Assembly: GCA_963930655.1 (NCBI GenBank)
Contig: OZ005621.1
Location: forward strand, 10,589,001-10,653,000
Length of the DNA: 64,000 bases
Origin: Myrica gale
Lineage: Eukaryota > Streptophyta > Magnoliopsida > Fagales > Myricaceae
Direction: 5' to 3'
A program made the translations under genes and the position numbers. Shown here piece after piece: positions 12,178 through 21,961 of this stretch. The notes beneath the pieces were generated by a model. The model ran no database searches. It was not told where the DNA came from and saw only the letters and a program-made list of their open reading frames with translations. Positions within the stretch are counted from its first letter, which is position 1, and the number at the start of each line of letters is the position of its first letter.

Positions 12178-13323
12178 TGTTAGGGACCCCGGTCTAGGCC
12201 GCCATAACAACGCCAACTCCTCCACGTGATTCGAACACGATCACCCCAATCGATCCTCCTAAACCGTTCTTGGCAACACACGAGCTGAAATATAGGATCT
12301 AACACACACAAATGGAGAACACTCAAGATTTTATTATGATGAACGAAAACGTGGTTAAGGGTTAATTAGCCCAATAACCACAAGAACACAAGAACAATCC
12401 CGATCAAGGGTTAATTAGCCCAAGAACAGGTACCCAAATTAGGTTATTAGCCTAGAATGAATCCCAAGTTACAAGGTTATTAGCCTTGAAACCGACTTAG
12501 CATATACGTGCCTATGCTTGGCCAAATCCCACCCCAAAAGCTCTCTGGCTCTCCAAGACTCTACTCTTCTGAATGCCTCACTCTAATGCTCATAAGGGTG
12601 TTTATATAGACATCCTTAGGAGCTTACAAACCCTAATTGACTCAATCAAATCAAATCACAATCACAATCAAATCCCTTTAATCAAGGAGATTTGATATTA
12701 CATACCTAATTGAACATAAACATAAAGTAAAGGAATCTTCTAGAGTTTAGGAAAGGATCCCTAAATCTAGAAGATATGATTTATTCAATCTAAACAGTTA
12801 AGGAAAACTAATCCCTAAGATACCTCTATCAATTCCAGGATCTAGCCGTCGTCCACGGTGGCGCCGCCGCCGCTTGCACCACCATGGGTGGTGATGCTCC
12901 TCTGGGTCTTGTGACCTTCCTCTTGCATTCCCCACCTAGCACCGGTAGGGGTGGTGGTGCTCCGCCACTGGTGGTGGCCATCCTGTGTCATGCAACTCTT
13001 CTGTCTGCTGGCCTGCTATGGCTACATGGCTTGGCTGGTGGCCAAGGACTTGTTGTGGCACCATGTTATGGCAAGACCATGGGCGAGGCCATGTGCTGTC
13101 ATGGCATGTCTGTGGCCGACTGGCTGGCATGTCTGTGGCCGGCTGGCTGGCATGCCAGGCATGGGCGTTGGTGAGGCGTCATGCCTTGTCAGTGGCGCTT
13201 GGGCGCCTAGCTTGCGCGCGCGCATGATGATGCCATGGCATGGCTGTGGTGCTGTCGTCGCGCGCGCTGCGGGCATGTCATAGGTGTCCATTGGTGCCAC
13301 TGGTGCCTCATCTTGGCACCTAT
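12178..13323 (-). repeat. Left LTR, first part (interrupted by the hAT element)
   Basis: Direct repeat of the right LTR at 20308-21499. The LTR resumes at 18924-18973 after the hAT element. The GC-rich half encodes chance open frames on both strands that recur in both LTRs. Confidence 0.93.
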
Positions 13324-13495
13324 TAGGGGTGGGATTTTTATCCGCCGGTATCCGGAATTCCGGTACCGGCACCGGTTCTGAGATCCGGCCACCGTATACC
13401 GGCCGGAACCGGTATAGATTTTTAGGAAATACCGGTACCGGACCCGGTATCGGTAATTCCGCCGGTACTGGGCGAAATGCCGGTACCGGTTTTTT
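13324..13495. repeat. Left terminal and subterminal region of the hAT element
   Basis: About 15 CCGG cores, many in palindromes such as CCGGTACCGG and CCGGAATTCCGG. In hAT elements such subterminal repeats bind the transposase. The right end (18787-18915) has a matching set. Confidence 0.85.
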
Positions 13496-13521
13496 TATTT
13501 TTTATTTTTTTAAAAAATTAC

Positions 13522-13586
13522 AAAACGCACAGCTTTGGACTTGGCCAAAACTGTGCGTTTTGGAAAAGGGTTTTCAAAACCCTTTT
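13522..13586. repeat. Two adjacent hairpins in the hAT left end
   Basis: First hairpin: AAAACGCACAGCTTTGG pairs with CCAAAACTGTGCGTTTT (16 of 17) around a 6-nt loop. Second: AAAAGGGTTTT and AAAACCCTTTT pair perfectly around one C. They follow each other with a 2-bp gap. Confidence 0.85.
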
Positions 13587-13724
13587 AACCCACGATCCCC
13601 CCCGATAGTCGATACCCATTGCCCCTCATTTCTCGTCAGTCGCCCCTGCCCCTCTCCTCTCAGATCTGCCGACTGCCGCTCCCGTACCTCCGATCTCCGG
13701 CTCTGACTCTCTTGTTTCTCAAGC

Positions 13725-13911
13725 GCTCTCTCTCTCTGTCTCTCTGACTTTCGAGCTCTCTCTCACGGTCTCACTCAACTCTCTGACTCTCGAGCTCTCT
13801 CTCACAGACCCACGGTGACTCAACTCTCTGTCTCTCTCTCGGGTCGCCCGTCGCCGCCGTCTCTCGCCTTCGAGTTTGAAGGCCACCGGCCTCCTCTCAT
13901 TCTCAGCCGAA

Positions 13912-13943
<32 letters not shown>

Positions 13944-13945
13944 AC
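13725..13945. repeat. (TC)n-rich leader tract of the hAT element
   Basis: Long CT-rich stretch with several TC runs, the longest around 13912-13940. It is typical of plant 5' leader or core-promoter sequence and lies upstream of the first likely leader intron. Confidence 0.8.
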
Positions 13946-15170
13946 GGATCACAGTCACAGAGTCATTTTTTTCATATTGCTTCTTTTTTTTTGTTCAATT
14001 TCATTTTCGTATCATTATAATTTATTCATTATAATTTATCAGTTGTTCAATAACCATTTCTTCATTTTGTTATCTGTTAATACAAAAAAAATTTCTTTGC
14101 AGGTTATTACAAAGGTTGTGCCGTGTGGTTACTGGTTAGTGCACTGCCATTGAGGTAAATTCACTAATTTTTCACTTATTTAGTAGTTCATTAGTTAATT
14201 TAAAATTTTTGAATGTATATTAGGACCTAGGTTGTGAAACTGAGGAGGATGGGCTTGAATGATTGGAGGATTTGGTTGTTACTTGTTTGTTGTTTGTTTG
14301 TTGTAGCCTGTAGGTAATATGTAGTTCTTTTACTTTTAATGGAATCAGTAGTTGCTTTAGATTTACGTTTTACTCTTTTTTCGTTTATGGATTTTTTTTT
14401 AGTTTTGCTGGAATTTGTACGTAGTTCCTTTAGATTTACAATTCTAAACAATTCTTAGGGTTATTTCGGATTAGCTATGGCAATTTCCTTTAGAATGTAT
14501 TTTTTGGCTTTGTAAATATGGTTGTTTTTCTAAATATTATTTTTTTGTTTTTTGAAGTCACAATCAGTTCCTTACTGTGGAAAAATGAATGCCTTTATCT
14601 ATAGGATCATCTTGAGCTCTCTTTCAATTTTCTGTTTTGGTTGAGAGCTTTGTCGTGGACATCCATTGTCGATTATGCTTAGAGATTTTGTGAACTGGAG
14701 ATGTGGGTTCCGCCATTTTCTCTTTGCTCATTTGCAGCTTTTAATCATCGCAAAACCTCACTTATTGTTGGTTGTTTTTTCCTTTTTTTGCTTTAAGAAT
14801 CTCAATGATCTCACGGACCACACCCCTTTGGGCATGTGGTGGAATTGGGTGGTCGATCATCCTCCAATTAAAAAGGCACACAAGGGAGAGAGAGAGAGAG
14901 AGAGAAATATGGCACGCTTTCTTAGAAAGATGGCAGGCAAACATGCCCTTAGAATTTATACAAATTAAAAACAGACATGTTGTATTACATATATCCATAC
15001 TGTTTCTTTCTTGTTTGTTTTTGTTAATATAGTTACAGATATTTTAATCAATTTATGAATTTAATGTTATCCCAAATCAAATCCTAGGTCATATTTTAAT
15101 AAATATATCAATTTAATATTATCCTTTTTGAAATCCTAGGTCGCTTATTTAAGAATAAAAAAAACTATAT

Positions 15171-15171
<1 letters not shown>

Positions 15172-15218
<47 letters not shown>
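15172..15218. repeat. (TA)n microsatellite
   Basis: About 23 TA units directly upstream of the conserved leader block at 15230. Confidence 0.95.
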
Positions 15219-15221
<3 letters not shown>

Positions 15222-15229
15222 CTTATTTT

Positions 15230-15318
15230 AGACCAGTTACCAAGTGGATACCGTTTGACCGAGCTTTAAGTGCTCAAGTGCGGTGTGAAACGAAGCTTGG
15301 CCCTTCACAGGGAGGTCT
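15230..15318 (+). promoter_or_regulatory. P5SM-like 5S-rRNA-mimic exon in the hAT leader (candidate splicing regulator)
   Basis: An 83-nt potential exon (15232-15314) starts after an acceptor (TTATTTTAG) and ends before a weak donor (GGGAG|GTCTTC). AGACC at 15230-15234 can pair with GGTCT at 15314-15318, so both splice sites would be held in one helix. Inside, ACCG pairs with CGGT, GAGC with GCTC, and CCCT-TCAC-AGGG forms a small hairpin. The run GAAACGAAGCTTGG resembles the GTTAAGCGTGCTTGG part of plant 5S rRNA. The same block occurs in the second hAT element at 45298-45385 with paired changes. The plant TFIIIA gene has such a mimic exon (P5SM), whose inclusion is controlled by ribosomal protein L5. 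The similarity is from memory; regulation here is inference. Confidence 0.6.
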
Positions 15319-15479
15319 TCAAAATATTTTATCTGCTTCCTTTCAAGTATTGCTATCTCTCAAAGTTGTCTCTCTTTGTTGAACATTCTTCTATTTATTT
15401 TCTCGTTCTTTCTCTCTATAGATTTATTAGAGTATGAGTATTTAATAGGTTTGTTTTTCAAAACTTTTTGTTTTCTCAG

Positions 15480-17570
15480 ATGGATCCGTTTACTTCTTCT
15501 TCTAATCCTTCGGTTGACTCACCGACACCACCTCTCCAAGTAGGAGTCAATGCTTCCTCCCCTAGTATTGGTGAGGAGTCGGCTCCTCAACTTGGGGGGG
15601 ATAGTGTTGATGTGTCAGTACCACCTCTCCCAAAGAGGAGGAAGATTTCTCAACCCTCTCCCATGTGGGATCACTTCACAAGGGAAAAAATAACTGATCC
15701 AGAGAAGCCAATGGCAAAATGTAACTATTGTAATCACCCGGTTGGGGTTCACCACACCCGTCAAGGGACCTCCGGTATGAGGTCTCACTTGAAGGGTTGT
15801 TTAGCATATCAACGGAAGCAAAGTAAGTTGGACTTCTCTCAGTCGAAGTTCACTCACGATGTTTCTTCAAAACTTGCGAAGGGGAATGTTGTGGGGGAGA
15901 TGAAGATAGATACGTATAATGAGAAAAAGGTTAGGAAGGTCATCGCTCGATTCATAATCGTCGATGAGTTGCCATTTAGGGTGGTGAGCAAGGATGGGTT
16001 TAAAGATATGATTCATGAACTTGAGCCCCGATTTAGGATGCCCTCTCGATACACAGTGATGAAGGATTGTATGGGTCTTTATCTTGATGAGAAGAATAAG
16101 TTAAGGAATATCATTTTAGAAACGCGACCTAGGATTTGTTATACAACCGACACTTGGACTTCGGTTCAGAATATGAACTATATGTCTGTAACTGGCCATT
16201 TCATTGATTCGAATTTTGTGTTGCACAAAAGGATTCTTGGATTTCGTAGAGTCACAGATCATAGAGGGATTACAATTGCGACAGAATTGGAGGAATGTGG
16301 GCATGAGTGGGGGATTGATAAGGTTCTTGCAATCATAGTGGATAATGCATCATCTAATAATGTTGCAGTAGATAATTTTAAAAAGAGACAATTGGCACTT
16401 GCTGGTGGTAGGGTGGGGGTTGTTGTTTGTGGGCATGCATTTATTCACATGAGGTGTTGTGCACATATCTTAAACTTGATTGTGCAAGACGGTTTGAAAG
16501 AATGGGATGATTCGGTGGTTCGGATTAGAAATTGTGTGAAGTATGTTAAGTCATCCCCTCAACGGTTGGATTATTTTAGAAGTTGTGTGAGGAAGAGGTC
16601 GCTTCCTACCGATGGATTTTTGCAACTTGATGTACCTACGAGATGTAATTCGACGTATATTATGTTAGAGTCTACAATGAAGTATGAAGATGTTTTTAAT
16701 GATATGTTGGCTTTCGATGAGAGGTTGGGTAATGGTTTTTTGGATTTTTTAATTGATGACGGGCATGGGAAGAAGGGGTTGGGGCCTCCAACTAAAGAGG
16801 ATTGGGTGTGTGTGAAACATTTTATAAACTTCTTGAAGTTATTTTATAATGTCACGCTGAGGATATCTGCTTCGAAGACTGTTACTGCAAACCTATTTTG
16901 TACTCAATTGGCTTTGATTCACAACCAATTGAAGGAGTTTGCTCAAAGTGAGGATGATTCGTTGGTGGATATGGCGAAGAGGATGCAATTGAAGTACGAT
17001 AAATATTGGGGTAATTTGAAAGATGTGAATAGACTACTATTTGTGGCAGCAACACTTGATCCCCAATTAAAGTTGGGTTGGTTGCGTTTTTGGTTCTCTA
17101 AGACATTGGGCAAGGAGGAGGGTCGAGTGATGACTGATTTGGTTAGAGGTACATTGGAACAATTGTTTATGGAGTACAATATTGTTTATGGTAATGATAA
17201 TACTTCAAGGCGTCAACAGATAGCAAGTGAAGCTGGTGGTTCTAGTTCTACTGCAAGTGGTACAGAAGAACGCATGTGGAACGAATATATGTCTTTTATG
17301 GAGGAGGACGATGTTATAGAAACCACATCTGAATTGGATAGATATCTGATGGAGCCTCCTCAGCCTAGGGTCGAGGATTTTGATATTCTGGCTTGGTGGA
17401 AAGTGAATCAGTTTAAGTTTCCTATTCTTGCTCGGATTGCTCGAGATGTACTTGCCATCCCTATTACAACCGTGCCATCTGAGTCGGTCTTCAGCACAGG
17501 AGGACGTGTACTGGATGCTTTTCGAAGCTCTCTAGCTCCTAGAACAGTGGAGGGTCTTATATGTGCGTAG
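15480..17570 (+). CDS. hAT transposase (zf-BED, hAT dimerisation domain), 696 codons to an in-frame TAG
   Basis: I place the start at ATG 15480, directly after a splice acceptor (TTTTCTCAG). Residues about 65-110 form a BED zinc finger (WDHFTREK, C-x2-C, then H and C in GMRSHLKGC). The middle has the RNase H-like hAT core (ITTDTW-like TTDTWTSVQNMNYMSVTGHF; IVDNASSNN; CCAHILNLIVQDGL). Residues about 620-695 are the C-terminal dimerisation region (FDILAWWKVNQFKFP, IPITTVPSESVFSTGGRVLD). The frame stops at TAG 17568-17570 in LICA*NWLQSA, where relatives have CAG (Gln). Coding resumes to 17667, then a GT-AG intron (17668-17767) leads to a last exon ending at 17862. So one transition separates it from a full-length protein. 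Confidence 0.93.
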   Translation: MDPFTSSSNPSVDSPTPPLQVGVNASSPSIGEESAPQLGGDSVDVSVPPLPKRRKISQPSPMWDHFTREKITDPEKPMAKCNYCNHPVGVHHTRQGTSGMRSHLKGCLAYQRKQSKLDFSQSKFTHDVSSKLAKGNVVGEMKIDTYNEKKVRKVIARFIIVDELPFRVVSKDGFKDMIHELEPRFRMPSRYTVMKDCMGLYLDEKNKLRNIILETRPRICYTTDTWTSVQNMNYMSVTGHFIDSNFVLHKRILGFRRVTDHRGITIATELEECGHEWGIDKVLAIIVDNASSNNVAVDNFKKRQLALAGGRVGVVVCGHAFIHMRCCAHILNLIVQDGLKEWDDSVVRIRNCVKYVKSSPQRLDYFRSCVRKRSLPTDGFLQLDVPTRCNSTYIMLESTMKYEDVFNDMLAFDERLGNGFLDFLIDDGHGKKGLGPPTKEDWVCVKHFINFLKLFYNVTLRISASKTVTANLFCTQLALIHNQLKEFAQSEDDSLVDMAKRMQLKYDKYWGNLKDVNRLLFVAATLDPQLKLGWLRFWFSKTLGKEEGRVMTDLVRGTLEQLFMEYNIVYGNDNTSRRQQIASEAGGSSSTASGTEERMWNEYMSFMEEDDVIETTSELDRYLMEPPQPRVEDFDILAWWKVNQFKFPILARIARDVLAIPITTVPSESVFSTGGRVLDAFRSSLAPRTVEGLICA

Positions 17571-17862
17571 AACTGGTTGCAATCTGCTTCTATTCATGAA
17601 GATGCTGAATGTGAACCTGAGATTGGTGGTGGAACAGAATATTTAGAAAGTTATAACGTGGAAAAAGGTAATGACTAATGATTTCGTTGTTTAGAAATGT
17701 TTTTTTTTTAATTGTTAAATGTTTTTTAGAATGTTGTGTGCTCTTTCTAAATGCTCTTTGTTTCCAGACATGACTAATAATCCTACACAACTTATGTCTA
17801 TTATCTCGGACTCCAACATGGATAGCGTGACACAGACACAGACACTTGACGTGGACGATTAG
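17571..17862 (+). pseudogene. C-terminal end of the hAT transposase beyond the stop, with a terminal intron
   Basis: In frame after the TAG, NWLQSASIHEDAE continues to a donor at 17668 (AAAAG|GTAATG). An acceptor TTTCCAG at 17767 opens an exon reading DMTNNPTQLMSIISDSNMD and ending in a TAG at 17862. The phase fits (AAA G / AC ATG). The tail is acidic and not essential to the known catalytic core. Confidence 0.65.
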
Positions 17863-18923
17863 AGGGAGGTATAAATTATAATGGTATTGTTTTTCATTTT
17901 TTCACTTTAAGGAAAATGCCCATAATATTAGATTAATAAATGTTAGACTTATAATCTTTTAGATAATAGGATTGATTGGTAATTAGTAGCTTGAATTTTG
18001 GGGTGTGTTGTATTTTATTCTTTTTTTAACTATTTTGTTTTTTTTTCATGATGGACATGGTTTTGTGCATATATTTCATAATTTCTATTATTTTGTAAAA
18101 TTATCGTTTTGATATTGTGATATTTCATTGTTTTGGAAAATGGGAAGTAAGCAATTAGGTGTTATGTTTATTGTTTTGCATTGGTTGAAATTTAAATTAG
18201 TTTAGTAATTAGTGAGTCAATGACCAATCTTTTGTAGTTGGTCATTAAATATTATGGGCATAAATAAAAAGGCCATACAAAATTAACACTATCATAACAA
18301 TATGATAGTGATGTTTTGATTAAATGGCCAATATTTTATTTCATCAATTCAACTATTCAATTTGTAATATTTGTAATTTCTTTTAGATGTAAATTTGTAT
18401 AATTTGTAGACTTTATGTATATGTGTAACTTGTAAATTTATTTCTATCATTCTTCTTTCATTGATGTATGTATATGATTTATTAATTTAATGCAATTGAA
18501 ACAACTATAGAATTGTAAATTTGTAATTTTGGAACATGTAAATTATTATTACATTAAAAAAATAGTGGATCCAACATCCTATTAAAATTCTAAATTTGGT
18601 ATTTTGGATCCAACATCCATATTTAAAAACTTACTTATTAAATCAAGCCCCAAGTTAAAAAGCCCGACAAATACAATAGTAAAATAAGTCCAAGTTAAAA
18701 AGCCCGAAAAATGGAATAATCAAATAAGCCCAAGTTAAAAGCCCTAAAAAAATAAGATTTTGGGCCAAAAATGGGCCCAAATTAATTGCCGGAATTCCGG
18801 CATCCGGTACAGGGATTCCGGTACCGGGATTGCCGGGATTGCCGGAATTCCGGCAATTCCCGGACCGGAACCGGATGCCTAAACAGGCATCCGGTACCTC
18901 CGGTACCCTGCCCTAGCACCTAT

Positions 18924-18973
18924 CCTCCCACGCATGGCTATCACCCCCCATGTCGTCACTGGGGATCCTTTCA
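18924..18973 (-). repeat. Left LTR, terminal part
   Basis: The last 50 bp of the left LTR (ends GGGATCCTTTCA), separated from the rest by the hAT insertion and its 8-bp duplication. Confidence 0.93.
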
Positions 18974-19969
18974 ATCCCCCTTCCATAAAGAGTACCCTTG
19001 ACCCCAAGGGGTAACCTTTGAAATTTCCAAAGTCATCTCCTCTCTAGGTAGCCCACCCGGATTCCAAGTAATAACTCTATTACCCAGAGTGAACTTCATA
19101 CTCCGCCCACCATATTCAAGTGTGGTTTTTTCAATGCTCTTCGACCAAGCATCACCCCTAACCACATTCAACTCATACAAGGAAAGCACATATGACTTAA
19201 TAATGGTTTGCATACCTTGGACATCAGTAGGGACCGCCTTCTCTATCTTCTCACCTCCCATCACTTCATCGTTGGAAAGCTTTATCTCCAAGGTGTCTAC
19301 CTCCTCTCCTTGTGAACTTGTCTTAGATGCTAGTTGGGTGCTGATGACGTTGTGGGTAGATCTTCTATCCACCAACATGTTGTGCTCGCATTCACCCATC
19401 GGATCCACAATTGTCACAGTTGATGAATTCCCAATGCCGGTGATTGCATTAAGACTTAGCTTACTGTCACTACTGCACTCCTCTTCGTTAGCTTCCGTCC
19501 TTGCTTGATCAACACCATGGTTGGACACCTCACGTAGCCATCTCTTGATTTCCTCATGCTTCTGCTCCACATGTCCGCCCATTCTATGTGGTGGTCGCGG
19601 TCTAGGCTCTCCACTTGTGGACTCGGATAAGTGAATTTCTCTCCCGTTGGTGAGTTGACCATCTCCCCTCCTACTATCCTTCATCCTTGCGGCTTGTGCA
19701 CGGTTACCCCCATTTGGCCCTCCACCAAGTCTAGCCAACGCCGCTTGTAAATCTTGTCTCATTTCATCCACCATTCTCCTCTGCTTCTCGGTAGCCACGG
19801 TAACTCTGGCTATGGTTCCTTGCAAGCGAGACATGGTTGTGCTGGTCTCAACCATCTTGTCTTTTAGCCATAGAGTAGACGTCTCCAAGGCATTGAACTG
19901 GTCTTGATTGAAAGTGAGTGAACTCGACGCTGCCTCCATTGCAATACTTGGTTGCAACAACAAGTCCAA
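18974..19969 (-). CDS. gag/protease-like frame of the LTR element
   Basis: About 330 codons. The first half is coiled-coil-like and basic (EKQRRMVDEMRQDL), as in plant Gypsy gag leaders. The second half has RRSTHNVIS, similar to the region of the retroviral-type aspartic protease, followed by a beta-rich stretch that matches the usual gag-protease junction of Ty3/Gypsy elements. There is no reverse transcriptase downstream; the left LTR follows at once. Treated as a fossil. Confidence 0.65.
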
Positions 19970-20150
19970 CCTTGGGTTCTCTCCAAAATGAAGATCGAAC
20001 CCCTCCCTTCAAAGTTCTTGGCTCGAACAACTTCCGACCTTGGGTTCAATTCAAAAGAAGATCGAACCCCTCCCTCCACTAAACAACTTGGCAAGAACAA
20101 ACAAGTTCCAACCTTGGGTTCTCTCCAAAATGAAGATCGAACCCCTCCTC
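19966..20150. repeat. Three-copy direct repeat in the LTR element interior
   Basis: The phrase CCTTGGGTTC followed by AAAATGAAGATCGAACCCCTC occurs three times at spacings of about 65-70 bp, in the untranslated leader between the right LTR and the gag-like frame. Confidence 0.85.
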
Positions 20151-20307
20151 GAGTCAAGAACTCCAACACAAAAACAACTTCCACTCGAATTAATCCAATG
20201 AAACTGAATCAAATAAATGTATGCTCGTGTTTACCTCTTGAAGATCTTCACGCTTCAAGCAACTCCTCGATGAATTCTTCAAGCATCTCTCAATGAAAGC
20301 ACCAATT

Positions 20308-21499
20308 TGTTAGGGACCCCGGTCTAGGCCGCCATAACAACGCCAACTCATCCACGTGATTCGAACACGATCACCCCAATCGATCCTCCTAAACCGTTTT
20401 TGGCAACGCACGAGCTGAAATATAGGATCTAACACACACAAATGGAGAACACTCAAGATTTTATTATGAAGAACGAAGAACGTGGTTAAGGGTTAATTAG
20501 CCCAAAAACCACAAGAACACAAGAACAATCCCGATCAAGGGTTAATTAGCTCAAGAACGGGTACCCAAACTAGGTTATTAGCCTAGAATGAATCCCAAGT
20601 TACAAGGTTATTAGCCTTGAAACCGACTTAGCATATACGTGCCTATGCTTGGCCAAATCCCACCCCAAAAGCTCTCTGGCTCTCCAAGACTCTACTCTTC
20701 TGAATGCCTCACTCTAATGCTCCTAAGGGTGTTTATATAGACATCCTTAGGAGCTTACAAACCCTAATTGACTCAATCAAATCAAATCAAATCACAATCA
20801 CAATCAAATCCCTTTAATCAAGGAGATTTGATATTACATACCTAATTGAACATAAACATAAAGGAAAGGAATCTTATAGAGTTTAGGAAAGGATCCCTAA
20901 ATCTAGAAGATATGATTTATTCAATCTAAACAGTTAAGGAAAACTAATCCCTAAGATACCTCTATCAATTCCAGGATCTAGCCGTCGTCCACGGTGGCGC
21001 CGCCGCCGCTTGCACCACCATGGGTGGTGATGCTCCTCTGGGTCTTGTGACCTTCCTCTTGCATTCCCCACCTAGCACCGGTAGGGGTGGTGGTGCTCCG
21101 CCACTGGTGGTGGCTGCTGGTGGTGGCCATCCTGTGTCATGCAACTCTTCTGTCTGCTGGCCTGCTATGGCTACATGGCTTGGCTGGTGGCCAAGGACTT
21201 GCTGTGGCACCATGTTATGGCAAGGCCATGGGCGAGGCCATGTGCTGTCATGGCATGTCTGTGGCCGGCTGGCTGGCATGCCAGGCATGGGCGTTGGTGA
21301 GGCGTCATGCCTTGTCAGTGGCGCTGGGGCGCCTAGCTTGCGCGCGTGCATGATGATGCCATGGCATGGCTGTGGTGCTATCGTCGCGCGCGCTGCGGGC
21401 ATGTCGTAGGTGCCCATTGGTGCCACTGGTGCCTCATCTTGGCACCTATCCTCCCACGCATGGCTATCACCCCCCATGTCGTCACTGGGGATCCTTTCA
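20308..21499 (-). repeat. Right LTR (5' LTR in the element's own orientation)
   Basis: About 1192 bp, nearly identical to the split left LTR, starting TGTTAGGG and ending CTTTCA. In element orientation it holds a TATAAA-like run (TATATAAACACC near 20740 on the minus strand), a possible promoter. Confidence 0.93.
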
Positions 21500-21961
21500 G
21501 GTTGGTCGCATGCGTTGCACCCTCAATACATATTAGATATTAATGCAGGTTCGAGCAATTTAAGCAACATATATTTTATAATGAAACTGTCCAATTTAAA
21601 TTGTAAAATATTAACCCAAATGCAACAGTATTAACCCAAATATTAACCTAAATGCACCCTCGATATATCCATTGTAAGGTGCAAAATCAACATAAGAAGA
21701 TTGCGGAATGTCAGACTAATTTCTGTAAGTGTTGCCTAAAGGACTAATATAGAATTCCACCTATCTCGACTTATATGAACTCCCAAACAAATCAATTATC
21801 AGATATTAACTCAAATCAATTAACCCAAACAAAACAAATATCAAATATTAACCCAGACAAATCAATTATCAATATATTACTGAAACAAATATTAACCAAA
21901 ATCAGTTATCAGATATTAACCCAAACAAATATTAACCCAATGAATTATCAGATGTTAGTAA

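Larger units (their letters stand above)
13324..18915 (+). mobile_element. hAT DNA transposon (BED-finger type), 5592 bp, nearly whole
   Basis: Flanked by the perfect 8-bp target duplication GCACCTAT (13316-13323, 18916-18923), the hAT hallmark. Termini are TAGGGGTGGG at the left and, as reverse complement of the right end, TAGGGCAGGG. Both subterminal regions carry about 15 CCGG-centred palindromic motifs. The plus strand encodes one long transposase. The leader contains TC-rich exons, a (TA)n tract and a conserved folded block at 15230-15318. Because it sits inside an LTR of a young element, it is the youngest layer of the nest. One premature stop is visible in the transposase. Confidence 0.95.
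12178..21499 (-). mobile_element. Non-autonomous Gypsy-like LTR retrotransposon fossil
   Basis: Two long direct repeats of about 1.19 kb (12178-13323 plus 18924-18973; 20308-21499) begin TGTTAGGG and end CTTTCA. They bound a short interior, and the whole is flanked by a 5-bp duplication GGTTG (12173-12177, 21500-21504). The interior carries one minus-strand gag/protease-like frame, so the element runs on the minus strand. Next to the right LTR the minus strand reads TTGGTGCTTTCATTGAG, a plausible primer-binding site since it starts with TGG. No reverse transcriptase or integrase is seen, so it depended on other elements. By eye the LTRs differ at about 20 single bases (near 1.7 percent), suggesting an insertion of at most a few million years. 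It lies inside the MULE. Confidence 0.9.

Noticed and set aside
12884-13372. Several overlapping frames of 60-116 codons on both strands, repeated at 20965-21477
   Set aside because: They lie in the GC-rich half of the two LTRs; composition alone opens several frames at once and none has a recognisable domain.
13719-13958. Arg/Glu-rich minus frame and Ser/Leu-rich plus frame
   Set aside because: Shadows of the (TC)n-rich hAT leader.
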